From Rheinheimera sp. (GTDB lineage Bacteria > Pseudomonadota > Gammaproteobacteria > Enterobacterales > Alteromonadaceae): 64,000 bases of DNA. Location: positions 124,001 to 188,000 of the forward strand of contig DPJG01000006.1 in the NCBI GenBank assembly GCA_003543135.1, in the 5' to 3' direction. The notes beneath the pieces are model-generated. The model was not told where the DNA came from. It did no database searches and saw only the letters and a list, made by a program, of their open reading frames with translations. The translations under genes and the position numbers were made by a program. Below, piece by piece: positions 21,958-31,153 of the stretch (position 1 is the first letter of the stretch; each line of letters begins with the position of its first letter).

Positions 21958-22479
21958 ATTATGAGCCAAAATAACGGCGGCGGCATTATGCGCTAAAGCG
22001 CTTTGAACTACAATACGCGGATACACAGGTGACGCATCTATTGTGCCGTAAAACAGCGGTTCTGCTTTAATCAAGCGGTGCTGGCTGTCTAAATACAACA
22101 ACATAAAGACTTCGCGCTTTTCCATGCCGATGCTGTACTGCAGATAATTTTTTACCAGTGCCGGCTCGCTGAACACTATATCCCGTTTGAGATCTTCGTA
22201 TAAAGAGCGCCGGCACAGCTCCAGTACCGCCTGAGTTTTAACGTAACGCGCCATGCCAAGGCCACGGCGCTGGCAAAACTTTTGTTCACTGGCGCTGAAA
22301 AACTGTTTCAGGCTGCCAAATTCGGTTAACAGCTCTCTGGATAATGCCAGCGCATCCACCCCCACCAGGCCATTACCTAAAAATACAGCCAACAGCTCGG
22401 CGTCGGTTAAAGATGCGGCGCCATGCGCCAGCAATTTTTCTCTGGGTCTTTCGGCCTGTGGCCATTGTTTGATACTCAT
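21937..22479 (-). pseudogene. radC: radC, truncated at the JAMM motif by prophage insertion
   Basis: The 180-aa frame matches RadC from MSIKQWPQAERPREKLLAHGAASLTDAELLAVFLGNG through IVVQSALAHNAAAVILAHN and then departs to NVTKNI and a stop. Normal RadC (about 224 aa) continues HPSGxxxPSxxD, which gives the second His and the Asp of the JAMM zinc site. That end is missing here and should lie at the other prophage junction. The N-terminal HhH-like part remains. The stop codon is phage DNA. The gene is divergent from coaBC as in E. coli. An activity for the truncated protein is improbable. Confidence 0.92.
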
Positions 22480-22549
22480 CATCTCTCGTCCTTGAGTTGA
22501 AGTTCGTGTTATCTTAACGGCCACTTTGTCGACTCCGGGCCTGTCTTAC

Positions 22550-23779
22550 ATGACCACAGCTGCCAATTTGTTGCCGCTTCAGGGCAAAAACATTCTGTTA
22601 GGGATCAGCGGCGGTATTGCCGCTTATAAAAGTGCGGATTTAGTCAGGCGCTTAAAAGAGCGTGGCGCCGAAGTACGGGTTATCCTGACACCGGCTGCCA
22701 GCGAATTTATTACCCCGCTGACATTACAGGCGTTGTCGGGTAACCCTGTTGGCCAATCTTTATTAGACCCAGCCGCTGAGGCTGCTATGGGTCATATCGA
22801 GCTGGCGCGCTGGGCTGATTTTATACTGGTGGCGCCCGCTTCTGCCGATGTGATTGCCCGTATCACACACGGCATGGCTAATGATCTGCTGACGACTTGC
22901 ATTCTGGCGGCCAATGCGCCTTTGGCCATAGCACCGGCCATGAACCAGCAGATGTATAAAAACATAGCCACCCAGAGCAATTTAGCAACCTTAAATTTAC
23001 GTAATGTTCACATTTATGGCCCGGCAGCCGGTGAGCAGGCTTGTGGAGATGTGGGTATGGGCCGCATGCTGGAAGCCGTTCAACTGGCCGAGCTGGTGGT
23101 GGCGTTTTTTCAGCAAAGCCCCAAGCCTTTGGCGGGCTTAAAAATTGCGATTACCGCAGGCCCTACCCGTGAGGCGATAGATCCGGTGCGTTACATCAGT
23201 AACCACAGCTCCGGCAAAATGGGTTTTGCCCTGGCGGACGCTGCCGCCAAACTGGGTGCTGAAGTAACCTTGATCAGCGGTCCGGTACAACTGGCCACGC
23301 CGGCAGGTGTCAACCGTATTGATGTGGTCAGTGCCCGGGACATGTATCAGGCTGCTTTGGCAGCAGCACCACAGCAGCAGATTTTTATTGGTTGTGCTGC
23401 AGTGGCCGATTACCGCATGGCCGAAGTCTCTGATCAGAAACTGAAAAAAACCGCCGGTAAAGATGAGCTGACCCTACAACTGGTAAAAAACCCCGACATT
23501 ATCGCGGAAGTGGCCGCACTGAAACAGCAACGCCCCTTTACCGTAGGTTTTGCCGCCGAAACCGAAAATGTGTTGGCTTATGCCATGCAAAAACTGCAAA
23601 GCAAAAAACTCGACCTGATTTGTGCCAATGACGTGTCAGTGGCGGGTCAGGGTTTTAACAGCGAACAAAATGCGCTGACCGTATTTGGCAAAGATCTGCA
23701 ACATTCACTGGCGCTGCAGGACAAAAGCACCCTGGCAACGGCCCTTATTCAATTAATTGTTGAGCAATATAAAAAATGA
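22550..23779 (+). CDS. coaBC: Bifunctional CoaBC (phosphopantothenoylcysteine synthase/decarboxylase)
   Basis: The 409-aa protein starts with the decarboxylase domain ([52 protein letters not shown]) and ends with the synthetase domain ([37 protein letters not shown]). It adds cysteine to 4'-phosphopantothenate and decarboxylates the product, in coenzyme A synthesis in the cytoplasm. Start ATG 22550 was chosen over the upstream in-frame start because it matches the family N-terminus. It overlaps dut by 4 bases, the usual dfp-dut pairing. Confidence 0.97.
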   Translation: MTTAANLLPLQGKNILLGISGGIAAYKSADLVRRLKERGAEVRVILTPAASEFITPLTLQALSGNPVGQSLLDPAAEAAMGHIELARWADFILVAPASADVIARITHGMANDLLTTCILAANAPLAIAPAMNQQMYKNIATQSNLATLNLRNVHIYGPAAGEQACGDVGMGRMLEAVQLAELVVAFFQQSPKPLAGLKIAITAGPTREAIDPVRYISNHSSGKMGFALADAAAKLGAEVTLISGPVQLATPAGVNRIDVVSARDMYQAALAAAPQQQIFIGCAAVADYRMAEVSDQKLKKTAGKDELTLQLVKNPDIIAEVAALKQQRPFTVGFAAETENVLAYAMQKLQSKKLDLICANDVSVAGQGFNSEQNALTVFGKDLQHSLALQDKSTLATALIQLIVEQYKK

Positions 23780-24234
23780 AAAAAAGCATTGAACTGAAAA
23801 TTCTGGACCCACGCATCGGCACTGAATATCCACTGCCTACTTATGCCACACCTGGCTCGGCTGGCCTGGATTTACGTGCTTTATTAGATGCGCCGCTGGA
23901 ACTAAAACCAGGTGAAACTTTTTTAATTCCAACCGGCATTGCCATTCATATTGGCGACGCGAATTTATGCGCTACCATTTTGCCCCGCTCAGGTTTAGGC
24001 CATAAACACGGTATAGTGCTGGGTAACCTGGTGGGATTAATTGACTCGGATTATCAGGGCCAGCTGATGGTGTCTACCTGGAACCGTGGCAGCGACACTT
24101 TTACCATTCAGCCGGGTGACCGTATTGCCCAGCTGGTGTTTATGCCGGTAGTGCAGGCCGACTTTAGTCTGGTGCTGGATTTTGAACAAAGCCAAAGAGG
24201 TGAAGGTGGTTTTGGCCACTCCGGCAAGCACTAA
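23776..24234 (+). CDS. dut: dUTP diphosphatase
   Basis: The 152-aa protein has the five dUTPase motifs: [47 protein letters not shown] and the flexible C-terminal [12 protein letters not shown]. As a trimer it hydrolyses dUTP to dUMP, keeping uracil out of DNA and feeding thymidylate synthesis. Length equals that of E. coli Dut (151 aa). ATG overlaps the coaBC stop by 4 bases. Confidence 0.98.
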   Translation: MKKSIELKILDPRIGTEYPLPTYATPGSAGLDLRALLDAPLELKPGETFLIPTGIAIHIGDANLCATILPRSGLGHKHGIVLGNLVGLIDSDYQGQLMVSTWNRGSDTFTIQPGDRIAQLVFMPVVQADFSLVLDFEQSQRGEGGFGHSGKH

Positions 24235-24270
24235 ATTGCCGCAGCCATTTTTCCATAACAAGATGCCGTA

Positions 24271-24861
24271 ATGAGCACGATACGCAGCAATAACCGCAAA
24301 GATGAAATTTTGCAGGCGCTGGCCGCTATGCTGGAAAATCATCCGGGACAACGTATTACCACAGCGGCTCTGGCGGCTGCTGTGGGCGTGTCGGAGGCTG
24401 CTTTGTACCGGCATTTTCCCAGCAAAGCGCGGATGTTCGAAGGTTTAATCGAATTTATTGAAACCACTTTGCTTGGCACCATCAGCAAAATTCTGCAGGA
24501 ACACAAACAAACCGAACAGCGTGTGGAGCTGATTTTGCAAATGTTGCTGGTGTTTGCCGACCGCAACCCCGGCATGTGCCGTATTCTGACCGGTGATGCC
24601 TTACAAGGCGAGCAGGAGCGGCTGCGGGAAAGAGTGGCGCTGTTGTTTGACAAGCTGGAGCTGCAACTGCGCCAGTGCCTGCGCGAACGTAAGTTACGCG
24701 AAGGCAAAGGTTTTGTGCAGGATGAGGGCGAACTGGCCAACTTATTATTGGCGCTTTGTGAAGGCAAAATTCACCAGTTTGTGCGTTCTGGTTTTAGCCG
24801 GTTGCCCAGCCAGCATTTTGCCGCACAGTGGGCGTTATTACGCCAGAGTATGTTTCAGTAA
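24271..24861 (+). CDS. slmA: Nucleoid occlusion factor SlmA
   Basis: The 196-aa TetR-family protein has an N-terminal HTH ([38 protein letters not shown]) and the SlmA-type all-helical C-terminus ([31 protein letters not shown]). SlmA binds specific chromosomal sites and blocks FtsZ assembly over the nucleoid. It sits after dut and before pyrE as in E. coli. A GC hairpin ends it at 24864-24883. Confidence 0.95.
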   Translation: MSTIRSNNRKDEILQALAAMLENHPGQRITTAALAAAVGVSEAALYRHFPSKARMFEGLIEFIETTLLGTISKILQEHKQTEQRVELILQMLLVFADRNPGMCRILTGDALQGEQERLRERVALLFDKLELQLRQCLRERKLREGKGFVQDEGELANLLLALCEGKIHQFVRSGFSRLPSQHFAAQWALLRQSMFQ

Positions 24862-24863
24862 AG

Positions 24864-24883
24864 GCCGCTTCAGCAGCGGCTTT
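24864..24883. terminator. Short terminator between slmA and dgkA
   Basis: GCCGCT, TCAGC loop region, AGCGGC, followed by TTT. It lies between two converging genes and overlaps the dgkA stop codon. The T run is short, so strength is uncertain. Confidence 0.5.
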
Positions 24884-25256
24884 AACTCAGTTGTTGCCAC
24901 AGCGCCACGCCCCAGACAATAGCCACCACTGTTAAACTTAAAGTCACAGCAGCAGAGCCTAAATCTTTGGCGCGCCCCGACAATTCATGGCGCTCCAGGC
25001 TTACCCTGTCGGTCAGGGTTTCAATGGCTGAATTAAGTAATTCGACAATCAACACCAGCAATAACACCGATACCAGCACAGCCCAATGCTGGGCAGACTG
25101 TGCCAGCCAGAACGACAAAGGCAACAGCAGCAACGCCAATAATGCTTCCTGCCGGAACGCCGCTTCAAAACGCCAGGCGGCGACAAAACCTTTGCGTGAA
25201 CATTCTGTTGCTTTCACAATGCGGCCCAAACCGCTGCCATTGGGTTTATTGATCAC
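24882..25256 (-). CDS. dgkA: Diacylglycerol kinase
   Basis: The 124-aa integral membrane protein has the DgkA pattern: RIVKATECSRKGFVAAWRFEAAFRQEA, three transmembrane helices, and the conserved VELLNSAIETLTDRVSLERHELSGRAKDLGSAAV segment carrying the catalytic Glu and metal ligands. It phosphorylates diacylglycerol to phosphatidate at the inner membrane, recycling lipid from membrane-derived oligosaccharide synthesis. It is monocistronic here and convergent with slmA; E. coli does not place dgkA in this spot. Confidence 0.95.
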   Translation of the reverse strand: MINKPNGSGLGRIVKATECSRKGFVAAWRFEAAFRQEALLALLLLPLSFWLAQSAQHWAVLVSVLLLVLIVELLNSAIETLTDRVSLERHELSGRAKDLGSAAVTLSLTVVAIVWGVALWQQLS

Positions 25257-25342
25257 GGATTTTCCTGCCTGTTCGCAAAAATTTGCTGCTGTTGTGTTTA
25301 CTGATGCCTTTTAATTTCAGGCTTCATTGCGCTCTTATCAAA

Positions 25343-25362
25343 AGGGCCAGCATGCTGACCCT
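25343..25362 (-). terminator. Terminator of rph-pyrE operon
   Basis: On the minus strand GGGTCAG, CATG loop, CTGGCCC, then TTTTGAT: a 7-bp stem with one G-U pair plus a T tract, 45 bases after the pyrE stop. The same 20 bases form an imperfect palindrome in DNA. Confidence 0.75.
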
Positions 25363-25406
25363 GTGCTGTTATCGCAAATTTAGCTGAAGATAGTCTGAAA
25401 AGCCTG

Positions 25407-26054
25407 TTAAAGCTTGACACCATATTGCGCCCGGTAAGCGGTGACCGCATCCAGATGCGCTGCCAGTTCAGGCTTGCCCTGCAGATAGTTGATGAGGTCA
25501 TTCAGGCCAATAATGGACACCACTTGAGTGCCAAAATCGCGTTCAACTTCCTGAATGGCCGACAACTCGCCCTGACCCCGTTCCTGCCGGTCCAGTGCAA
25601 TCAGCACACCGGCAAGTTCAGCACCCTGCGCCTGAATAATCTGCATCGATTCACGAATGGCCGTCCCTGCGGTGATCACATCATCCACCAGCATAATTTT
25701 GCCTTGCAGCGCCGAGCCAACTAAATTGCCGCCTTCACCATGGGTTTTGGCTTCTTTGCGGTTAAAGCAATAAGGCACGTCGCGCTGATGATGGTCATAA
25801 AGCGCTACTGCGGTGGTGGTGGCAATAGGAATACCTTTATAAGCAGGGCCAAACAACACGTCGAATTCAATGCCTGAATCCTGCACTGCCGCGGCATAAA
25901 AACGGCCTAATTTGGCTAAGTCGCCGCCGGTATTAAATAAACCGGCATTAAAAAAATACGGGCTGGTACGGCCAGATTTTAACGTGAAAGAGCCAAATTT
26001 CAGCACCTGACGGCTCAGGGCAAACTCAATAAATTCAATCTGAAAAGCTTTCAT
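25407..26054 (-). CDS. pyrE: Orotate phosphoribosyltransferase
   Basis: The 215-aa protein (ATG 26054) has the PRPP motif [16 protein letters not shown] and the N-terminal [21 protein letters not shown] pattern. It converts orotate and PRPP to OMP in pyrimidine synthesis. It lies only a few bases after rph, so the pyrE leader attenuator that E. coli has between these genes cannot be present in the same form. The terminator follows at 25343-25362. Confidence 0.97.
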   Translation of the reverse strand: MKAFQIEFIEFALSRQVLKFGSFTLKSGRTSPYFFNAGLFNTGGDLAKLGRFYAAAVQDSGIEFDVLFGPAYKGIPIATTTAVALYDHHQRDVPYCFNRKEAKTHGEGGNLVGSALQGKIMLVDDVITAGTAIRESMQIIQAQGAELAGVLIALDRQERGQGELSAIQEVERDFGTQVVSIIGLNDLINYLQGKPELAAHLDAVTAYRAQYGVKL

Positions 26055-26061
26055 CACTACC

Positions 26062-26775
26062 TCAGGCTAAAACACGTTTTTGTTCGTCGATAATTTCGCG
26101 GATAGCAGTTTTGGCCAGCGCCATCATGTCCTGCATTTCTTCAAAGCTAAAAGGTTCGGCTTCTGCAGTACCCTGAATTTCAATCAGTTTACCGGTTTCG
26201 GTCATCACCACGTTCATGTCAGTGTCGGCGGCGGAATCTTCAGTGTATTCCAGGTCGGCCACTGCTTCGCCTTTATAAATGCCCACAGACACGGCTGCGA
26301 CCATATATTTTAAAGGGTTGGTTTTAATGCTGCCTTTGGCACGTAAAAAACTTAAAGCGTCACATAAAGCCACACAGGCACCGGAAATAGCCGCAGTGCG
26401 GGTGCCACCGTCGGCCTGAATCACGTCACAGTCAAAAGTGATGGTGTTTTCACCCAGCAAAGATAAATCCACTGCGGCGCGCAGGGCACGGCCAATTAAA
26501 CGCTGAATTTCCATAGTGCGGCCACTTTGTTTACCACGGGCTGCTTCACGGTCGTTGCGGGTGTGAGTGGCGCGCGGCAGCATGCCGTATTCAGCGGTGA
26601 TCCAGCCTTTGCCTTGTCCTTTCATAAAACGTGGCACCCCTTCTTCAATCGAAGCGGTACAAAGCACCTTGGTATTGCCAAACTCAACCAGCACCGAACC
26701 TTCGGCATGAGCGGTAAAATTACGGGTGAAGCTGATAGGACGGATTTGACTGGCTGTTCTGCCGCTTGGACGCAT
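26062..26775 (-). CDS. rph: Ribonuclease PH
   Basis: The 237-aa protein is full length for RNase [97 protein letters not shown], and [19 protein letters not shown]. It is a phosphate-dependent 3'-5' exoribonuclease that trims tRNA and rRNA ends. It is first in an operon with pyrE. The promoter and a palindrome lie just upstream. Confidence 0.98.
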   Translation of the reverse strand: MRPSGRTASQIRPISFTRNFTAHAEGSVLVEFGNTKVLCTASIEEGVPRFMKGQGKGWITAEYGMLPRATHTRNDREAARGKQSGRTMEIQRLIGRALRAAVDLSLLGENTITFDCDVIQADGGTRTAAISGACVALCDALSFLRAKGSIKTNPLKYMVAAVSVGIYKGEAVADLEYTEDSAADTDMNVVMTETGKLIEIQGTAEAEPFSFEEMQDMMALAKTAIREIIDEQKRVLA

Positions 26776-26798
26776 GAAGGACCTCTGTTTACTGAGTT

Positions 26799-26824
26799 GG
26801 CTGAAATTTCAGCCGGTCATTATA
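26799..26824 (-). promoter_or_regulatory. rph promoter -10 with palindrome at the start site
   Basis: Minus-strand TATAAT (26819-26824) is perfect; the -35 region (TGGCTT, 17 bp upstream) is weak. A perfect 16-bp palindrome, GGCTGAAATTTCAGCC (26799-26814), covers the expected transcription start near 26812, a classical operator position, or it forms a hairpin at the mRNA 5' end. Confidence 0.55.
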
Positions 26825-27020
26825 GAGGCTTGTGCGCGGCAAAGCCATCCGCAGCTGTGATTGGCCCCAGGATTGGCAACAGTTTAGCCAGCTGCTGTGA
26901 TTGCTCAGGCTATTGCGCCAGGCAGCGCTGCCACAGCCAGGTGCTGACATCATGCGACATTCGCCTAATGGCAAGGTTCTGGGTATACTCAGATTTTTGT
27001 AGTTTTTAAAGGACAGTTGC

Positions 27021-27881
27021 ATGATCCATAGCATGACCGCATTCGCCCGCCACGAAATTAAAGCCAGCTGGGGTAACGCTGTATGGGAAATCCGCTCAGT
27101 TAACCAAAGATATCTCGAGAGTTATTTTCGGTTACCTGAGCAGTTCCGTGGCATAGAAACGCTGTTACGCGACAAACTGCGGCAAAACCTCAACCGCGGC
27201 AAACTGGAAGTAAATTTGCGTTACAGCGCAGCCAATGCCAGCGGCGAGCTGAAAATTAACGACACCTTTGCCAACCAGCTGCTGCAATCTGCCCAGCAAC
27301 TGCTGGATAAATGTCCGCAAGCGCAACTGAATGTAGCCGATATTCTGCGCTGGCCCGGCGTGATGGAAACCCAGGAAGCCGATATGGACAGCGTGCAGGC
27401 AGACTTGCTGGCCGGATTTGATATGGCACTGAAAGATTTTCTGGCCGGCCGTGGCCGCGAAGGTGCCGCCATTGAACAACTGCTGCGGGACCGCCTCGAC
27501 CAGATTGCCGGCCACGTAGCCACCCTGCGCACGCACCTGCCACAGGCGCTGCAATGGCAACGCGACAAAATGCTGAGCCGTCTGCAGGAAATTAAAGCCG
27601 ACCTCGACAACAACCGTCTTGAGCAGGAAATGGCCTTCCTGGCACAAAAATCTGACGTAGCTGAAGAGCTCGACCGCCTCGACGCCCACATTAAAGAAAC
27701 CCGCCACAGCCTGAAACAAGGCGGCGCCGTAGGCCGCCGCCTCGACTTTATGATGCAGGAATTTAACCGCGAAGCGAATACGCTATCTTCCAAGGCAATT
27801 TCTACCGAGATCACCAATACAGCGGTGGAGTTGAAGGTATTGATTGAGCAGATGCGGGAGCAGATCCAGAACGTGGAGTGA
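27021..27881 (+). CDS. yicC: YicC-family endoribonuclease
   Basis: The 286-aa protein begins MIHSMTAFARHEI and has the YicC N-terminal and DUF1732 C-terminal pattern (EIRSVNQRYLESYFRLPEQFRGIE, LEQEMAFLAQKSDVAEELDRLDAHIKETRHSLKQGGAVGRRLDFMMQEFNREANTLSSK). YicC proteins are endoribonucleases linked to stationary phase and small-RNA turnover. It is divergent from rph, as in E. coli. A TATACT -10 box lies at about 26987-26992. Confidence 0.95.
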   Translation: MIHSMTAFARHEIKASWGNAVWEIRSVNQRYLESYFRLPEQFRGIETLLRDKLRQNLNRGKLEVNLRYSAANASGELKINDTFANQLLQSAQQLLDKCPQAQLNVADILRWPGVMETQEADMDSVQADLLAGFDMALKDFLAGRGREGAAIEQLLRDRLDQIAGHVATLRTHLPQALQWQRDKMLSRLQEIKADLDNNRLEQEMAFLAQKSDVAEELDRLDAHIKETRHSLKQGGAVGRRLDFMMQEFNREANTLSSKAISTEITNTAVELKVLIEQMREQIQNVE

Positions 27882-28062
27882 TGGCAACTATCAGCACTTT
27901 ACCTTTTAAATCAAGGCACTACGATTTAAAAACAGATGCTATCACTCTTCAAAATAACATTACTCATCAGTTCAAAGGTGGGTAATGTTGAAAAAAACAG
28001 TGCTTCATATTCTTTTAAGTGTTGGCACAAATGGCTGCTTTGAGTAGTAACAGGACGTAAAA

Positions 28063-28671
28063 ATGAGTCTTTACCACGAGAAGGCAATTCAATTTGTACA
28101 ACAGTACGAAGCTGTTACCACTCAGGATGTGCACGGACAATGGTTAAAACTACTACATGATCTAACTCCAGGGAACGCATTGGATATTGGCGCAGGCTCG
28201 GGACGAGACGCCCGCTATTTAGCCGAACTTGGGTTTGCTGTCACGGCAGTGGAGCCTGCAGACGCTTTACGTGAGCAAGCGATGAACCTGTGTAGCCAAT
28301 TGCCAGAGCACCTGGAGATTAAATGGCGGGCAGATGAACTACCCAATTTGACTGGGCTTAAAGATCAGCAAGGCTATTTTGAAGTCGTGTTATTGTCTGC
28401 AGTCTGGATGCATCTAACACCAATCGAGCGGTACAAAGCGCTGCCGGTATTGAATCACCTTCTTGCCACCGACGGCGTGCTTGTCATCACACTGCGCCAC
28501 GGCACATTTACCGATGGTCGCCCCAGTTACACGGTCAGTAGTGATGAAATCCTGCAACTTGCTTTGCAACACCAATTACCACTTTCCCCCCTACTGATAA
28601 CCCATTTAGAAACTGATGCCCTTGGCCGCAACGATGTACTGTGGCAGACTGTGGTTCTAAAAAAGGGATGA
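28063..28671 (+). CDS. Class I SAM-dependent methyltransferase
   Basis: The 202-aa protein has SAM motif I ALDIGAGSGRDARYLAELGF (about 45-64) with VTAVEPAD as the acidic strand end, then VVLLSAVWMHLT. It lacks the NPPY/DPPY motif of adenine DNA methylases and the PC motif of cytosine ones, so the substrate is probably a small molecule or protein. It starts at ATG 28063 after AGGA. The next gene, an HNH nuclease, begins 15 bases later in the same direction, so the two are probably co-transcribed. The substrate is unknown. Confidence 0.85.
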   Translation: MSLYHEKAIQFVQQYEAVTTQDVHGQWLKLLHDLTPGNALDIGAGSGRDARYLAELGFAVTAVEPADALREQAMNLCSQLPEHLEIKWRADELPNLTGLKDQQGYFEVVLLSAVWMHLTPIERYKALPVLNHLLATDGVLVITLRHGTFTDGRPSYTVSSDEILQLALQHQLPLSPLLITHLETDALGRNDVLWQTVVLKKG

Positions 28672-28686
28672 TAGAGTAAGTCACGG

Positions 28687-29811
28687 ATGAGCCTCGAGTT
28701 TTATCTACATAAGTTTCAGGATTTAAACACACTGAGACAAAACGGCCACAACAAACCGCATAAGGTATGTCTGTTGCTGGCGGTCATGGATTTAATCAGC
28801 ATAGGTGCAATTCAGCATAACCGTATTGAGCTCAGTGCTGAGCTTAAGCATTGTTTTAGTATTCATTTTATGCGACTACGGGCTGGAAATGATGCAGACA
28901 CTCCAGAGAATCCATTTTTTCATTTACGCTCTGAAGGTTTCTGGCATCTGCATTATCAAGCAGGGATTGATGCATGCATGGTTGACCGATATAGCAAAAG
29001 CAAAATTGCTTATGCATCGCTGGACGACGAATTGTTTGAGTTTTTTCAAAGCAGCATTATTAGCGCCGATCTACGTTTAGCTCTGACAATGAACTTAACA
29101 CGCTTACCTGAGCTTTATCAGCGTTGGGCACAACAACTTGGCAAATCGGAAAAAACCGCCCGCAATTATATCGGAGCTGTTCAGGGCAGCCTAAGCGAAA
29201 TGGCCAAACAGCATGGATTAACAGATAAAACCCTTACCGACATCGGCTCTTACCACCACTATCAACGTGCCGTAACACCACTGCGTGAACTTGCTGAATT
29301 TAAAGCCAAAGATGCTCGCGGCAAGGCAATGTACAGTAATGCTCTAAAAAATTATGGTGAGTTTTTGGCCGACTTGGGTCAGGTTGACGTAACCGCTGAC
29401 CTTGATGAAATTCAAGCCTCTGCCAATCTATCGCCCACAGAAAAAGCAGTCCTTATTAGTACAAGGCTTGGTCAAGGCCGCTTTCGTGAGCATTTATTGC
29501 AACAATGGCAAGGTTGCGCTGTTACTGGCTATCCAATGCCTGCCATGCTGGTTGCATCCCATATTAAGCCATGGCGCGCTGCGAATAATATCGAACGACT
29601 GGACCCACATAACGGCTTGTTATTGCTGGCTAATATAGACAAAGCTTTTGATAAGGGCTTTATAACGTTTGAAAAAAACGGTGCTATTTTGCTGTCATCG
29701 GTATTAGAACAGCCGAGTGTACTCGGCATTAGTCCCAAAATGTCTTTAAAAGTACGAGACGCACACCAACCGTATTTGGCTTATCACAGAGAAAGAGTGT
29801 TTGCAGGCTAA
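28687..29811 (+). CDS. HNH endonuclease with N-terminal specificity-like domain
   Basis: The 374-aa protein ends in an HNH_2-type nuclease domain (about residues 280-340): CAVTGYPMPAMLVASHIKPWRAANNIERLDPHNGLLLLANIDKAFDKGFITF, with HI, N and the terminal acidic/His positions in place. The first about 140 residues (YLHKFQDLNTLRQNGHNKPHKVCLLLAVMDLI) resemble the N-terminal domain of putative HNH restriction enzymes. The middle (KSEKTARNYIGAVQGSLSEMA) may bind DNA. This domain set is typical of modification-dependent or restriction nucleases. Co-transcription with a methyltransferase is suggestive but not proof of a restriction-modification pair. Confidence 0.85.
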   Translation: MSLEFYLHKFQDLNTLRQNGHNKPHKVCLLLAVMDLISIGAIQHNRIELSAELKHCFSIHFMRLRAGNDADTPENPFFHLRSEGFWHLHYQAGIDACMVDRYSKSKIAYASLDDELFEFFQSSIISADLRLALTMNLTRLPELYQRWAQQLGKSEKTARNYIGAVQGSLSEMAKQHGLTDKTLTDIGSYHHYQRAVTPLRELAEFKAKDARGKAMYSNALKNYGEFLADLGQVDVTADLDEIQASANLSPTEKAVLISTRLGQGRFREHLLQQWQGCAVTGYPMPAMLVASHIKPWRAANNIERLDPHNGLLLLANIDKAFDKGFITFEKNGAILLSSVLEQPSVLGISPKMSLKVRDAHQPYLAYHRERVFAG

Positions 29812-29818
29812 ACAAAAA

Positions 29819-29848
29819 CCAATAACCAATAACCAATAACCAATAACC
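29819..29848. repeat. (CCAATAA)x4 tandem repeat
   Basis: Four perfect 7-bp units CCAATAA follow each other between the HNH gene and the NERD gene, with a partial fifth. Such short tandem arrays change length by slippage. The position, 60 bases before the NERD start, could affect its leader. Confidence 0.9.
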
Positions 29849-29909
29849 ACAAAGTGACAACCAGCAATAACATTCAATAAAAACAAAAAATAGCTGCAAA
29901 GGATTGCAC

Positions 29910-31001
29910 ATGAGTTTTTCGATAAAAGACAGATTTGCTGATTTTTCCAAGCCATGGTGTTGGAAACAACTCCCGGTATACAGCTTGGTAATACTGGCCT
30001 TCATTAGCAGCAAGGGAGAGTCTGCCCCTAGCACTACCTACCCACAATATTCAGAAAGTGCTTGCCTATTGATTGCCGGGCAAATAACAAGATTTCAGCA
30101 ACAGCCACATTTGCCGTCCTACCAGGATGCTGTGAAAAACTATCGCCGTCATTGCCAAAATCCTGTACCGCAGCAACCCCAGAAGTATTTTGCAATCACT
30201 CCTCCAGAAGCTGTCACCACCCCCTCTGCCAAACCTGAACTTGTGACGCCGACACTAACGTCACGTACTGTTGTGCCACCCCAGGCGATCCCCTCTGTTT
30301 TTGGCAGTTTGTGGCAAATGTTAATTTGGTTATTGCCCATTTTATTTATTATCTGGTTATTCAGAATATTGTTACAAACCCCTTGGGGGATGAGCCGCAG
30401 TGAGTATCTGGGCTTTATTGCAGAGCGGCAACTGGCGAGGTTACTGAGCAGTAAATTGTCTTACAACTATTGGCATTACCACAATGTGATCCTAAAGACA
30501 GCCCAAGGGGATTTAACCGAAGTTGACCATTTGCTGGTAAGTCCTTTTGGCATTTTTGTTATAGAAGTGAAAAATTACCAAGGCTGGATTTTTGGCGGGC
30601 AACATCATGCTAATTGGGTGGTACAGCACTACAGCAGAAAACATCAGTTCCCAAGCCCACTCAGGCAAAACTATAAACACACTGAAGCAGTTGCATATTT
30701 TTTTGACATCGACAACACCGTTAAAACGGAGAAGATTTACTCCATCATCGCTTTTAGCAACAGAGCAGAATTTAAAACAGCGATGCCCGACAATGTACTG
30801 CATATCGAAGATGTTCCCCGATATATTGAAAAAATCAGTGCCTTTGGTCGCAGAATCGGTGATGAATCTTTACTTCGCTACAGATCACGATTGAATCTGC
30901 TGATGCCGCAAGCTGAAGAGTTACGCAAACAACATAAACTGCAACTCCAAGGGCAAGAGTTGTTGTGGGATTTAAATCAGCGTACAGGCAAAACCTCTTA
31001 G
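29910..31001 (+). CDS. Membrane-anchored NERD-domain protein
   Basis: The 363-aa protein (ATG 29910) has an N-terminal hydrophobic segment, a Pro/Thr/Val-rich linker with one Cys (RHCQNPVPQQPQ), a second transmembrane stretch (SLWQMLIWLLPILFIIWLFRIL, residues about 136-157) and a NERD domain (about 170-290) with TEVDHLLVSPFGIFVIEVKNYQGWI. The D...E-V-K residues fit a PD-(D/E)XK nuclease-like core. NERD proteins are thought to be DNA-processing enzymes. Placed after an HNH nuclease, a defence role is possible. ATG 29904 is an alternative start. Confidence 0.8.
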   Translation: MSFSIKDRFADFSKPWCWKQLPVYSLVILAFISSKGESAPSTTYPQYSESACLLIAGQITRFQQQPHLPSYQDAVKNYRRHCQNPVPQQPQKYFAITPPEAVTTPSAKPELVTPTLTSRTVVPPQAIPSVFGSLWQMLIWLLPILFIIWLFRILLQTPWGMSRSEYLGFIAERQLARLLSSKLSYNYWHYHNVILKTAQGDLTEVDHLLVSPFGIFVIEVKNYQGWIFGGQHHANWVVQHYSRKHQFPSPLRQNYKHTEAVAYFFDIDNTVKTEKIYSIIAFSNRAEFKTAMPDNVLHIEDVPRYIEKISAFGRRIGDESLLRYRSRLNLLMPQAEELRKQHKLQLQGQELLWDLNQRTGKTS

Positions 31002-31153
31002 TTACAGTGCTGATGCGATTCTATTTTGATACCGGGAATATCTCCCAGATAAAAACCGGCAGTTTGCCAGACAATATAGTGGGGGTCGAGCTTTGACAAA
31101 TAACAAAGTGCAACTCTGTTTGACTGGGTATATTGTGAGCAGAAAATGTTGTA

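Noticed and set aside
27165..27817. Long minus-strand ORFs over yicC (184 and 198 aa)
   Set aside because: They run antisense to a well-conserved complete yicC gene and have composition typical of shadow frames.
27986..28036. 16-codon leader-peptide-like ORF before the methyltransferase
   Set aside because: Very short, with no attenuator-type hairpins or codon bias to suggest regulation.
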